A stretch of 6,361 nucleotides of DNA from Sphingomonadales bacterium (GCA_017304125.1 JAFKLV010000111.1:1-6361); one strand, 5' to 3'; positions 1 to 5,473 are shown, numbered from the stretch's first letter. Translations and numbers: made by a program. The notes: generated from the letters alone by a model not told the origin.

Positions 1-502
1 GCGCGGGCACCGCGACGAAGAATTCGAGGCTGCGCACCGGCACGTTGAGCAGCAGCCCGAGCAGCAACGAGGCCATGAATCCACCCGGGCCGAACCACGG
101 ATTTTCGCGCGCCGACAATTCGTCCAATTCCCGCCATGTACCGTAACGGCACAATCGGATCGCCGGTTGGGCGGTCAACGTGCCGCGCGGAAAGCTGCCG
201 GCAGCGAGTCGGTAGCCCGCGATCGGGGCCAGCGCGACCAGCAGATAGGGCAGCGAAAGCGACGCTGCATGGAGCAGGTCGCGGGGGGGATCGGGGGCAT
301 AAGCGATCTTGAAGAAAGCGATCGCGAGGGTGGTGCCGATCCACCCCAGAATGAGCGTTTCCATCTGCAAATCAAAGAAGCTTATCAATGATTTACTACG
401 ATCACGCAGCCGCGCCGCATAACCGCTCAACATCGCCCGCAAGCCGCTGGCGGCAATGCCCGATCGGTCGATGATGCCTGGTGCGATTGGCATGTCCGCC
501 AT
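1..502 (-). CDS. Unidentified multi-pass membrane protein, N-terminal part (runs off the left edge)
   Basis: Reading the minus strand from the ATG at 502 gives 167 codons without a stop to the window edge, so the C-terminus is missing. I do not recognise the family. The first 46 residues are polar and basic (RLRDRSK near 31-37). Hydrophobic, probably membrane-spanning segments follow at about 49-67, 77-96 and 141 to the edge, with a polar stretch (about 103-137) containing RLCRYGTWRELDELSAREN between the second and third. A conspicuous NPWFGPGGFMASLLLGLLLN stretch begins at residue 124-ish and enters the last segment. The start is uncertain. An in-frame TAA lies shortly upstream of 502, and no ATG (502, 493, 433 or 364) has a clear ribosome binding site. 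Codons 25-46 have weaker GC preference at third positions than the rest, so 364 (METLILGW) is a real alternative. It shows no prepilin peptidase motif. It is transcribed away from the pilus genes, so a role in the pilus cannot be assumed. Confidence 0.6.
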   Translation of the reverse strand, partial: MADMPIAPGIIDRSGIAASGLRAMLSGYAARLRDRSKSLISFFDLQMETLILGWIGTTLAIAFFKIAYAPDPPRDLLHAASLSLPYLLVALAPIAGYRLAAGSFPRGTLTAQPAIRLCRYGTWRELDELSARENPWFGPGGFMASLLLGLLLNVPVRSLEFFVAVPA

Positions 503-528
503 GCTAGAAAAGGGAAGTTATAGGTTCG

Positions 529-637
529 TTAAAAACCGAGTCGTAAGCTATCCGACAGGGTGATCATTTACCACGTTAAAATAGTCGAGAATCCCGTCTG
601 TTAACCTGAATCGTTAATGCCCGGCGAGAATTATTCT
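529..637 (+). promoter_or_regulatory. Candidate CtrA/CcrM-type promoter region for flp1
   Basis: TTAA occurs at 529-532, 576-579, 601-604 and 614-617. The third is TTAACC, matching the half-site of the alphaproteobacterial cell-cycle regulator CtrA. The last two are separated by nine bases, where the textbook CtrA site has seven, so this is not a perfect site. GANTC, the CcrM methylation sequence, occurs at 538-542 (GAGTC), 589-593 (GAATC) and 608-612 (GAATC, between the two TTAA). A TATTCT at 632-637 lies a suitable distance downstream of the 614 TTAA to serve as a -10 element, which would give a leader of about 250 bases. The pilin gene pilA of Caulobacter is a known CtrA target. Extending this to the present locus is inference. 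The sites could equally act on the divergent gene. Confidence 0.35.
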
Positions 638-717
638 TTATTTTTCAACGCGAAAAAAAATATGCCGCTGGGATGATTGACCATTTTCGAGATTGGGCGG
701 AACCTTCACGACGTCAT

Positions 718-840
718 CGCTGGGTAAGCACAACGCTGCAGGGCAGGGGGGCCTGGACTGCGCGGAAGAATATCGGATCGCTCCCGTAAACGGGAGATCC
801 CGGCGACGATCAGGGGGCCAGCGTAAACGGCCTTTCTGTG
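718..840 (+). other. Possible structured RNA segment in the flp1 leader
   Basis: Three inverted repeats nest here. CGCTGG (718-723) can pair with CCAGCG (818-823). CTCCCG-TAAA-CGGGAG (781-796) is a perfect six-pair hairpin, with a further GAT/ATC pairing outside a two-base bulge. GGCC (816-819) can pair with GGCC (829-832) across AGCGTAAAC. The nonamer CGTAAACGG appears twice, at 785-793 and 822-830, in or beside the loops of the last two. These pairings partly exclude each other, since 818-819 is used in two of them. I match this to no known riboswitch class, and chance repeats in GC-rich DNA remain possible. Confidence 0.25.
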
Positions 841-855
841 GAACACATGGCGGCA

Positions 856-904
856 GTCATGTTCGACCGATCCGTCATGTTCATTAGGGGCTACGAACAT
901 GATC
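856..904 (+). promoter_or_regulatory. Inverted repeat enclosing the ribosome binding site and start codon of flp1
   Basis: TCATGTTC at 875-882 is perfectly complementary to GAACATGA at 895-902. The second arm contains the ATG start codon (899-901), and the 12-base loop contains the Shine-Dalgarno AGGGG (886-890). A G-U pair (874/903) can extend the stem to nine. An identical TCATGTTC, within the repeated nonamer GTCATGTTC, lies 18 bases upstream at 857-864 and could pair with the same start region. In the mRNA this would hide the start codon. Whether it folds during translation is not known from sequence alone. Confidence 0.4.
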
Positions 905-1081
905 CAGTTCTTCCGCAACTTCCTGAACGACGAAGCCGGCGCTTCGGCAGCCGAATATGCGCTGATCCTTGCCATCGTTGGTACCGGCATTGCCGGCGCC
1001 GCGGTTGCGCTGGGCGGCAATATTTCGACCGCAATGAACAGCGCCGGCAGCTGCATCAAGAACAAGGGCGTGGGCTGCTGA
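899..1081 (+). CDS. flp: Flp-family type IVb prepilin (first copy)
   Basis: This 60-residue protein is a Flp/Fap-type prepilin, the structural subunit of the Tad pilus. The leader MIQFFRNFLNDEAG ends in glycine 14. Cleavage there would leave a mature pilin of 46 residues starting ASAAEY, with glutamate at +5 and tyrosine at +6 as in the Tad consensus G/XXXXEY. The hydrophobic helix ALILAIVGTGIAGAAVALG (about 21-39) follows and serves both as membrane anchor before assembly and as pilus core afterwards. The C-terminus carries cysteines at 52 and 60. The start is supported by AGGGG eight bases upstream. The protein is 48/60 identical to the second copy at 1264. It is first in the locus and followed by a strong hairpin, which fits high, separately tuned expression. 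The peptidase that processes it is not in the window. Confidence 0.95.
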   Translation: MIQFFRNFLNDEAGASAAEYALILAIVGTGIAGAAVALGGNISTAMNSAGSCIKNKGVGC

Positions 1082-1100
1082 TCGGCAACCCATGAGGCGA

Positions 1101-1120
1101 TCGGGCGCGTCAGCGCCCGA
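1101..1120 (+). terminator. Hairpin 3' of flp1 (partial terminator or mRNA-stabilising stem)
   Basis: A perfect eight-pair GC-rich stem, TCGGGCGC / GCGCCCGA with loop GTCA, starts 19 bases after the flp1 stop codon. No T-run follows, so it is not a textbook intrinsic terminator. It could protect the 3' end of a processed pilin transcript or cause partial termination before flp2. Confidence 0.45.
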
Positions 1121-1263
1121 GCGCCGACGTCTCGTACCGTCAATCGGGCGAGAGATGCAGATCGTGAAAACGAGGGGCACGAACAGTCTAGGGTTTTGCG
1201 CAAGACCTGCGTGAAAGCCATTCTGAAGTCTTGTTCTACCGCGTTTTTTCAGGAGTGACAGAC

Positions 1264-1446
1264 ATGACCAAGTTCTTCTCTCAGTTCATCCGTGATGAAT
1301 CGGGCGCGTCGGCGGCCGAATATGCGCTGATCCTTGCGATCGTCGGCACCGGCATTGCCGCGGCTGCGGTGGCACTGGGCGGCAATATCTCGACCGCGAT
1401 GAACTCAGCAGGTTCGTGCATCTCCAGCAAGGGTACGAGCTGCTGA
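1264..1446 (+). CDS. flp: Flp-family type IVb prepilin (second copy)
   Basis: This is a second 60-residue Flp prepilin. Leader MTKFFSQFIRDESG is followed by ASAAEY (E19, Y20), the predicted processing site after glycine 14, then the hydrophobic helix ALILAIVGTGIAAAAVALG. Mature regions of the two copies differ at 5 of 46 positions: residue 33 (G/A) and four near the C-terminus. Cysteines 52 and 60 are kept. A longer reading from TTG at 1231 is possible, but the ATG at 1264 has AGGAG eight bases upstream and gives a protein the same length as the first copy. The gene starts 182 bases after flp1 ends, so a separate promoter or RNA processing between them is possible. It may be a second major pilin or a minor subunit; sequence does not decide. 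Confidence 0.94.
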   Translation: MTKFFSQFIRDESGASAAEYALILAIVGTGIAAAAVALGGNISTAMNSAGSCISSKGTSC

Positions 1447-1458
1447 TTGCTGAACCGG

Positions 1459-1494
1459 TGACGCAGCCGGAAATGTGAATTTACGGCTGCGTCA
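1459..1494 (+). terminator. Strong hairpin between flp2 and cpaB (likely partial terminator)
   Basis: TGACGCAGCCG (1459-1469) pairs perfectly with CGGCTGCGTCA (1484-1494), eleven base pairs. The intervening bases continue the stem after one mismatch with AAAT/ATTT around a GTGA loop. It starts 12 bases after the flp2 stop. Only a weak pyrimidine stretch (TTCCTC) follows rather than a T-run. It probably reduces read-through from the pilin genes into cpaB or stabilises the pilin message. Confidence 0.6.
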
Positions 1495-1526
1495 TTCCTC
1501 GCATCATTAGACCAGTGGGGGGCATC

Positions 1527-2432
1527 ATGCAGGGGCGCAACCTGATCGTGATCGCCATTGCGGTGGTGGTCGGCATTGCGGCGGTGATTATCGCCAATGC
1601 CTATTTCTCCGGGGTCGCAACGCGATCCGAAGAGGCTGCGAAAGAGCAGCAACTCACCAATATCGTCGTCGCCGCGCAGGATCTGTCCTTCGCCACGCCG
1701 CTGACGACCAGCAACCTGCGACTTGCCGCTTATCCGGCCAGGTCCGTGCCGGCGGGCGCCTTTGCGTCGATCGCCGAAGCGACCAAGAACGGCCGGGTCG
1801 CGTTGCGGCCGATCGTCATCGGCGAGCCGGTGCTGGCGTCGAAAGTGTCGGGGAGCAACGGCCGGGCGACGATCGCCGCCAACCTGCCGGCGGGCAAACT
1901 CGCTTATGCGGTATCGATCAACGACGTGAACGGCGTGGGCGGCTTCGTCCGGCCGGGCGATGTGGTCGATGTCCTGCTGACCCGCCCGATCCCGGGCGAG
2001 GGCTCGACCGCCAACGACAAGATGACCGATGTGGTGCTGGAAAATATCCCGGTGCTGGGCATCGATCAGGTGTCGGACGAGAATGCCACCAAGCCGGTGA
2101 GCAGCCGGACCGCGACGCTCGAGGTCGATACCGTCAGCGCGCAGAAGCTGGCGCTGGCCGGGCAACTCGGGGTGATCAGCCTCGCGCTGCGCAACGTCGC
2201 GGACCAGGTCGTCGGGACTCGTCCGACGGTGCTCCCGCGCCAGTTGAGCGCAACCAATTTCGTCATTCCGGCGAAGCGCGGCCCCAATCCGGTGTCGTCG
2301 TTGCCCCGGTTGCCGCTGCCGCAGCTTGCGGGCGGCTTGTCCCGTCCATCGGTCGTGCTTCGGCCGGGTCCGGCGATGACCGTGATCCGCGGCACCACCG
2401 TCAGCGAATATGGGGTGCAGCATGGCCAATGA
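1527..2432 (+). CDS. cpaB: CpaB/RcpC, Flp pilus assembly periplasmic protein
   Basis: This 301-residue protein matches CpaB/RcpC, a component of the Tad pilus that works in the periplasm near the CpaC secretin. An N-terminal uncleaved anchor or signal segment (LIVIAIAVVVGIAAVIIANAY, about 6-26) is followed by an SAF-type domain (about 45-108: NIVVAAQDLSFATPL, then GEPVLASKVS). Next comes the RcpC core, with AYAVSINDVNGVGGFVRPGD (127-146) and VDVLLTRPIPG (147-157), and the TLEVDTVSAQKLALAGQLGVISLALR region (197-222) typical of the family. The C-terminal MTVIRGTTVSEYGV echoes the VIRG motif often ending CpaB proteins. ATG 1527 is chosen because the hydrophobic segment follows at the usual distance and a G-run lies just upstream, though the spacing is short. 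GTG 1515 would add four residues. The 3' end overlaps cpaC by 11 bases, implying translational coupling. Confidence 0.9.
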   Translation: MQGRNLIVIAIAVVVGIAAVIIANAYFSGVATRSEEAAKEQQLTNIVVAAQDLSFATPLTTSNLRLAAYPARSVPAGAFASIAEATKNGRVALRPIVIGEPVLASKVSGSNGRATIAANLPAGKLAYAVSINDVNGVGGFVRPGDVVDVLLTRPIPGEGSTANDKMTDVVLENIPVLGIDQVSDENATKPVSSRTATLEVDTVSAQKLALAGQLGVISLALRNVADQVVGTRPTVLPRQLSATNFVIPAKRGPNPVSSLPRLPLPQLAGGLSRPSVVLRPGPAMTVIRGTTVSEYGVQHGQ

Positions 2433-3939
2433 TCGCAAAGCGCGCGCAATGCGCCGCCCGCTGCTGGTGCTCTCCGCGGCGCTGGCCGCCGGCCTCCCGC
2501 TGGCAACGCCGGCGCCTGCGCTGGCCCAGGGCGAAGCCGGGCTCCGCGGCGGCACGCTGGAAGTGCCGCTCAACAAGAGCCAGGTCGTCACCGCCGACCG
2601 TCCGATCGCCAAGGCGCTGATCGGTGGTGATGACAAGCCTGACAAGATGATCGCCGATATCGTGCCGATCACCAACCGCTCGATCTATGTGCTCGGCAAG
2701 AACATGGGCACGACCAGCCTGACGCTGTACGACGCGGCCGGCCGGGTGATCTCCGTGATCGATATCGCGGTCGGCCCCGATGTCATCGCGCTGACCGACC
2801 AGATCCGCAAATTGCTGCCGGGCGAGCCGATCGAGGCGGCGATCTCGAACGATTCGATCGTCCTCACCGGGATGGTGAGCAGCCCCGCCGCCGCGGATCG
2901 CGCCGCGCAGCTCGCCAAGGCCTATGCCGGCGACAAGGTGATCAACCTGATCTCGGTCGGGTCGAGCCAGCAGGTAATGGTCGAGGTGCGCTTCGCCGAG
3001 GTCGATCGCAGCGCGGGCAAGGACATCGGCGTCAGCGCCTTTGCCAATTCGCGCGGCGGCTCGTTTAGCGCGGCGACCGGCACGGGCGCGCAACTCGTGC
3101 CCGGCCAGCCGGTTACCATCACCAACCCGCTGCCCGGGGGCGGCACGTCGACCTCGACGGTGCCGGGGGCGTCGGTGCTCCAGCTGGCGTCGATCACCGG
3201 GACGTTCGGCATCTTCCAGAAGATGTTCAACATCGGCGGCCTGTCGATCGATGCCACGCTCAATGCGCTCGAAACGCGCGGGCTGGCCAAGACGCTGGCG
3301 CAGCCGACGCTGATCGCGCTTTCGGGGGAGAAAGCCTCGTTCCTCGCCGGCGGCGAATTCCCCGTGCCGGTGGTGCAGGGCGGCGGTGCGGGCGCCGGCG
3401 GCGCGCCGCCGATCACGGTGGAGTTCAAGCCGTTCGGCGTCAGCCTTGCGTTCACGCCCACCGTGCTCGGCGACAAGACGATCAGCATGGTCGTCCAGCC
3501 GGAGGTGAGCCAGATCGATCCCAGCGCGTCGCTGACGATTGGCAGCATCACCATTCCGGGGCTGCGCACGCGGCGCGCCAGCACCACGCTGGAGCTGCGC
3601 GACGGCGAAAGCTTTGCGATCGCCGGGCTGCTGCAGAAGGACTTCAAGACGACGATCAACCAGATCCCGTTGCTCGGATCGATCCCGATCATCGGCGCGC
3701 TGTTCCGCTCGAGCAATTTCCAGAAGGATCAGACCGAGCTGCTGATCGTGGTCACGCCGCATCTCGTCGCGCCGGTCAAGCCGGGTGTCGCGATGCGGCT
3801 GCCGACCGATGAGGTCAAGGACCCGAGTCAGGCCGAAACCATCCTGCTCGGCCAGCCTTATCACCCGCAACCCGCCACGCCGGCACCCACGCAGGGCGCG
3901 GCCAAGGCGCCTGCAAAGGACGATCGCTATGTCTATTAA
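2422..3939 (+). CDS. cpaC: CpaC/RcpA, outer-membrane secretin of the Flp pilus
   Basis: This 505-residue secretin forms the outer-membrane channel through which the Flp pilus passes. A signal peptide spans about 1-35 (basic MRR at 10-12, hydrophobic core, cleavage near ALA-Q). A secretin N-terminal domain follows (about 42-116: TLEVPLNKSQVVTADRPIAKA, then NMGTTSLTLYDAAG). A BON-like segment lies at about 118-180 (GPDVIALTDQIRKLLPGEPI, SNDSIVLTGMV). The C-terminal secretin core runs from about 185 to 450: LAQPTLIALSGEKASFLAGGE (292-312), EFKPFGVSLAFTPTV (334-348), TTLELRDGESFAIAGLL (388-404) and PLLGSIPIIGALFRS (416-430), then ELLIVVTPHLV (439-449). The tail is rich in proline and alanine. ATG 2422 has GGGG six bases upstream. 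ATG 2410 or 2449 are possible, and 2449 would give a more compact signal peptide. It overlaps cpaB and the next gene by 11 bases each. Confidence 0.95.
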   Translation: MANDRKARAMRRPLLVLSAALAAGLPLATPAPALAQGEAGLRGGTLEVPLNKSQVVTADRPIAKALIGGDDKPDKMIADIVPITNRSIYVLGKNMGTTSLTLYDAAGRVISVIDIAVGPDVIALTDQIRKLLPGEPIEAAISNDSIVLTGMVSSPAAADRAAQLAKAYAGDKVINLISVGSSQQVMVEVRFAEVDRSAGKDIGVSAFANSRGGSFSAATGTGAQLVPGQPVTITNPLPGGGTSTSTVPGASVLQLASITGTFGIFQKMFNIGGLSIDATLNALETRGLAKTLAQPTLIALSGEKASFLAGGEFPVPVVQGGGAGAGGAPPITVEFKPFGVSLAFTPTVLGDKTISMVVQPEVSQIDPSASLTIGSITIPGLRTRRASTTLELRDGESFAIAGLLQKDFKTTINQIPLLGSIPIIGALFRSSNFQKDQTELLIVVTPHLVAPVKPGVAMRLPTDEVKDPSQAETILLGQPYHPQPATPAPTQGAAKAPAKDDRYVY

Positions 3940-4237
3940 GACGATGCGCACGGGGCTCATGCTTGGCGCGGCGGCGGCGCTGCTGTCGGGCTGCGCCACC
4001 AATGGTCGGGGCGATCCGGTGCTCGGCTGGGCCGACAATTTCGGCGAGGCGAACAAACAGGCGGTCGCGGCGCAGGTCATCGACCCTCACCCGGTCTATG
4101 ACACTGCGGTCGCGCCGAGCAGCGGCGACCACGCGACGCAGGCGATCATCCGCTACCGCACCGACAAGGTGAAGCGGCCCGATCGCCTGACGACCTCGGG
4201 CGTAGGGGGGGCGTCGGGCGCCTCCACCAATCAATGA
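3929..4237 (+). CDS. Short CpaD-like pilus lipoprotein
   Basis: This 102-residue lipoprotein sits exactly where cpaD is found. The signal peptide ends in a lipobox LLSGC with lipidated Cys22. Residue +2 is alanine, compatible with outer-membrane sorting. The mature part is about 80 residues, far below the roughly 200 usual for CpaD. It contains WADNFGEANKQAVAAQVIDP (34-53), HPVYDTA (54-60) and ATQAIIRYRTDKVKRPD (69-85), and a Gly/Ser-rich tail. The order (an 'N-G-A' helix, a DP turn, then an A-x-x-RYR-x-x-K block) recalls the end of CpaD, as if only the C-terminal part were kept, or it may be a distinct small lipoprotein serving the secretin. ATG 3929 is chosen because AAAGGA lies eight bases upstream and the lipoprotein signal begins at once. 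Reading upstream in frame gives arginine-rich shadow sequence of cpaC. The gene overlaps the cpaC end by 11 bases. cpaD is likely by position, but I leave the symbol empty. Confidence 0.8.
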   Translation: MSIKTMRTGLMLGAAAALLSGCATNGRGDPVLGWADNFGEANKQAVAAQVIDPHPVYDTAVAPSSGDHATQAIIRYRTDKVKRPDRLTTSGVGGASGASTNQ

Positions 4238-4265
4238 CGGCAGCGATGTGTCGGGACGAAGCATC

Positions 4266-5471
4266 ATGGGCAATCTCCAGCTTCCCACCACCAGGTTCAT
4301 GGATACCGCCTTGCGAAGCGATTTTCGGGTAACCGTGATCGCCGCGGCGGCGCGCGTCGCGCCGCTGGCGCAAGCGGCCACGGCGACTCCGCTCGCCGAC
4401 CTGCGGCTGGTGCCGCTCGACGCCGACAGTCGGGTGCCGGAGACGCTGCTCGCCGACGCTGCGCTGCTGGTGATCGAGGTCGATCCCGACAATGCCGCGT
4501 CGATGCGGCGCGTGGGGGAGATCCGCGCGCGCCTGCCCGACCTGCCGCTGGTCGCGGCGATCGACGGCGCCAGCGTCTCGCTGGTCCGCGCGCTGGTGCG
4601 CGAAGGGGTCAGCGATGTCGTCTCGCTGCCGTTCGACGTGCAGGAAATGCTGCAGGTCGTGCTCGATACCGCGGCGCGGCGGCAAAGCGCGTCGGGGCAG
4701 AAACAGCGCCTCGCGCCGCTGATCTCGGTCGCGCGCTCGATCGGCGGGTGTGGCGCGACGACGGTGGCGACCCAGCTCGCCGCCGATCTTGCCGCGCACG
4801 ACCCCGGCGGCCGCGGCACCGCGATCGCCGCTCTCGATCTGCAATATGGCAGCGTCACCGATTTCCTCGGCGTCAGCGCGACGCGCGGCGATCTTGCCGA
4901 TCTGCTCAAGGCCGAGGATCGGCTCGACGAGGAACTGATCCGATCGGTGATCACGCGCGCGAGCGGCGGGATTTCGGTGATCAGCGCCCCGGCGGACATC
5001 ATGCCGCTTGAATCGGTCGATTCCGCGCAATTGCTGCGGATGATCCAGTTGCTGCGGCAGGAATTCGGCCATGTCGTGCTCGATTTCCCGCCGGACTGGA
5101 CGAGCTGGGCGCTGTCCGCCGCGCTCGCCTCCGATGCGATCATTCTGGTCGTCGATCTGTCGGTCGCCAGTTTGCGACAGGCGCGACGGCGGCTCGATCT
5201 GTTCCGCTCGGTCGGGGTCGAGCGCCAGGCGATCGAGATCGTCGTCAACCGGGTCGAGAAACGGCTGTTCAAGACGATCGACCTGAGGGACGTGTCCGAT
5301 ACGCTCGGCCATCCGATCCTCGGCAGCGTCTCGCTCGATGCGCCGCTGGTCAGCGCGGCGCAGGATCAGGGGCAGCTGGTCAGCGACGTGCGCGACAAGA
5401 GCAAATTCTGCCGGGATGTGGCGCAGATCGGCACGCTGTTGCGTGAGCGGCTGCGGACGCGGGGGGATTGA
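4266..5471 (+). CDS. cpaE: CpaE/TadZ, MinD/ParA-like Flp pilus localisation protein with degenerate P-loop
   Basis: This 401-residue protein matches CpaE/TadZ, a cytoplasmic MinD/ParA-like protein that places the Tad machine in the cell. An N-terminal receiver-like domain (about 20-135) includes LLVIEVDPD (67-75), LPLVAAIDG (93-101) and REGVSDVVSLPFD (112-124). The ATPase-like domain begins near 150. Its P-loop reads SIGGCGATT (158-166). Neither the signature lysine of the deviant Walker A motif nor the lysine before T165 is present. The A' region is AALDLQYGSVTDFLG (188-202) and Walker B is HVVLDFPP with D273. SDAIILVVDLSVASLRQARR (289-308), VVNRVE (326-331) and a late LGSVSLD follow, as in the MinD fold. 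ATG 4266 is preferred over GTG 4248 on codon grounds only; the upstream GGGA/GAAG are weak ribosome binding sites. It starts 28 bases after the lipoprotein gene and ends two bases before cpaF. Confidence 0.9.
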   Translation: MGNLQLPTTRFMDTALRSDFRVTVIAAAARVAPLAQAATATPLADLRLVPLDADSRVPETLLADAALLVIEVDPDNAASMRRVGEIRARLPDLPLVAAIDGASVSLVRALVREGVSDVVSLPFDVQEMLQVVLDTAARRQSASGQKQRLAPLISVARSIGGCGATTVATQLAADLAAHDPGGRGTAIAALDLQYGSVTDFLGVSATRGDLADLLKAEDRLDEELIRSVITRASGGISVISAPADIMPLESVDSAQLLRMIQLLRQEFGHVVLDFPPDWTSWALSAALASDAIILVVDLSVASLRQARRRLDLFRSVGVERQAIEIVVNRVEKRLFKTIDLRDVSDTLGHPILGSVSLDAPLVSAAQDQGQLVSDVRDKSKFCRDVAQIGTLLRERLRTRGD

Positions 5472-5473
5472 TC

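Larger units (their letters stand above)
503..898. other. Divergent intergenic region without a gene (promoter block plus flp1 leader)
   Basis: These 396 bases hold no credible coding frame. The left part (about 505-660) is markedly AT-rich against a GC-rich window. It contains TTAA motifs, GANTC sites, a T-rich run (631-645) and an A8 tract (653-660). The A8 tract and the T5 just before it form a small inverted repeat (TTTTTC-AACGC-GAAAAA, 641-657). The right part (about 661-898) returns to high GC and carries several inverted repeats. It is likely the 5' leader of the first pilin mRNA. Short frames across 693-1095 overlap the pilin out of frame and lack family features. Confidence 0.7.

Noticed and set aside
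167..391. Plus-strand frame of 74 codons at the left edge
   Set aside because: It is opposite the minus-strand membrane protein frame, very charged, and has no domain or ribosome binding site.
1..502. Divergent gene as the CpaA/TadV prepilin peptidase
   Set aside because: The visible part lacks any GxGD-type or other prepilin peptidase motif, and the order of segments does not fit that family.
677..706. TTGACC at 677-682 as a -35 promoter element for flp1
   Set aside because: No acceptable -10 sequence lies 16-18 bases downstream (the sequence there is GC-rich, ending GAACCTT).
838..1095. Plus-strand frame of 85 codons starting before flp1
   Set aside because: It overlaps flp1 out of frame and becomes arginine-rich within the pilin gene, the mark of a shadow frame.
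706..1221. Minus-strand frame of 171 codons across the flp1 region
   Set aside because: It runs through the flp1 gene and its leader, has no family features and an implausible composition. flp1 on the plus strand is certain.
1201..1250. CAAGAC/GTCTTG inverted repeat followed by T6, as a terminator before flp2
   Set aside because: The stem has only six pairs with a 21-base loop, and the T-run starts 11 bases after the stem, so the geometry does not fit an intrinsic terminator.
1281..2675. Long minus-strand open frame opposite flp2, cpaB and the start of cpaC (464 codons)
   Set aside because: It is opposite well-supported genes, is rich in Arg/His/Asp low-complexity sequence typical of antisense frames in GC-rich DNA, and shows no recognisable domain.
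2401..4080. Long minus-strand open frame opposite cpaC (559 codons)
   Set aside because: The arginine- and aspartate-rich composition, without hydrophobic core or motifs, mirrors the codon bias of cpaC. The forward secretin motifs are unambiguous.
3815..5312. Two overlapping long minus-strand frames opposite cpaE
   Set aside because: Both are Arg/Ser- or Arg/Asp-rich shadows of the coding strand, with no motifs. Forward CpaE is well supported.
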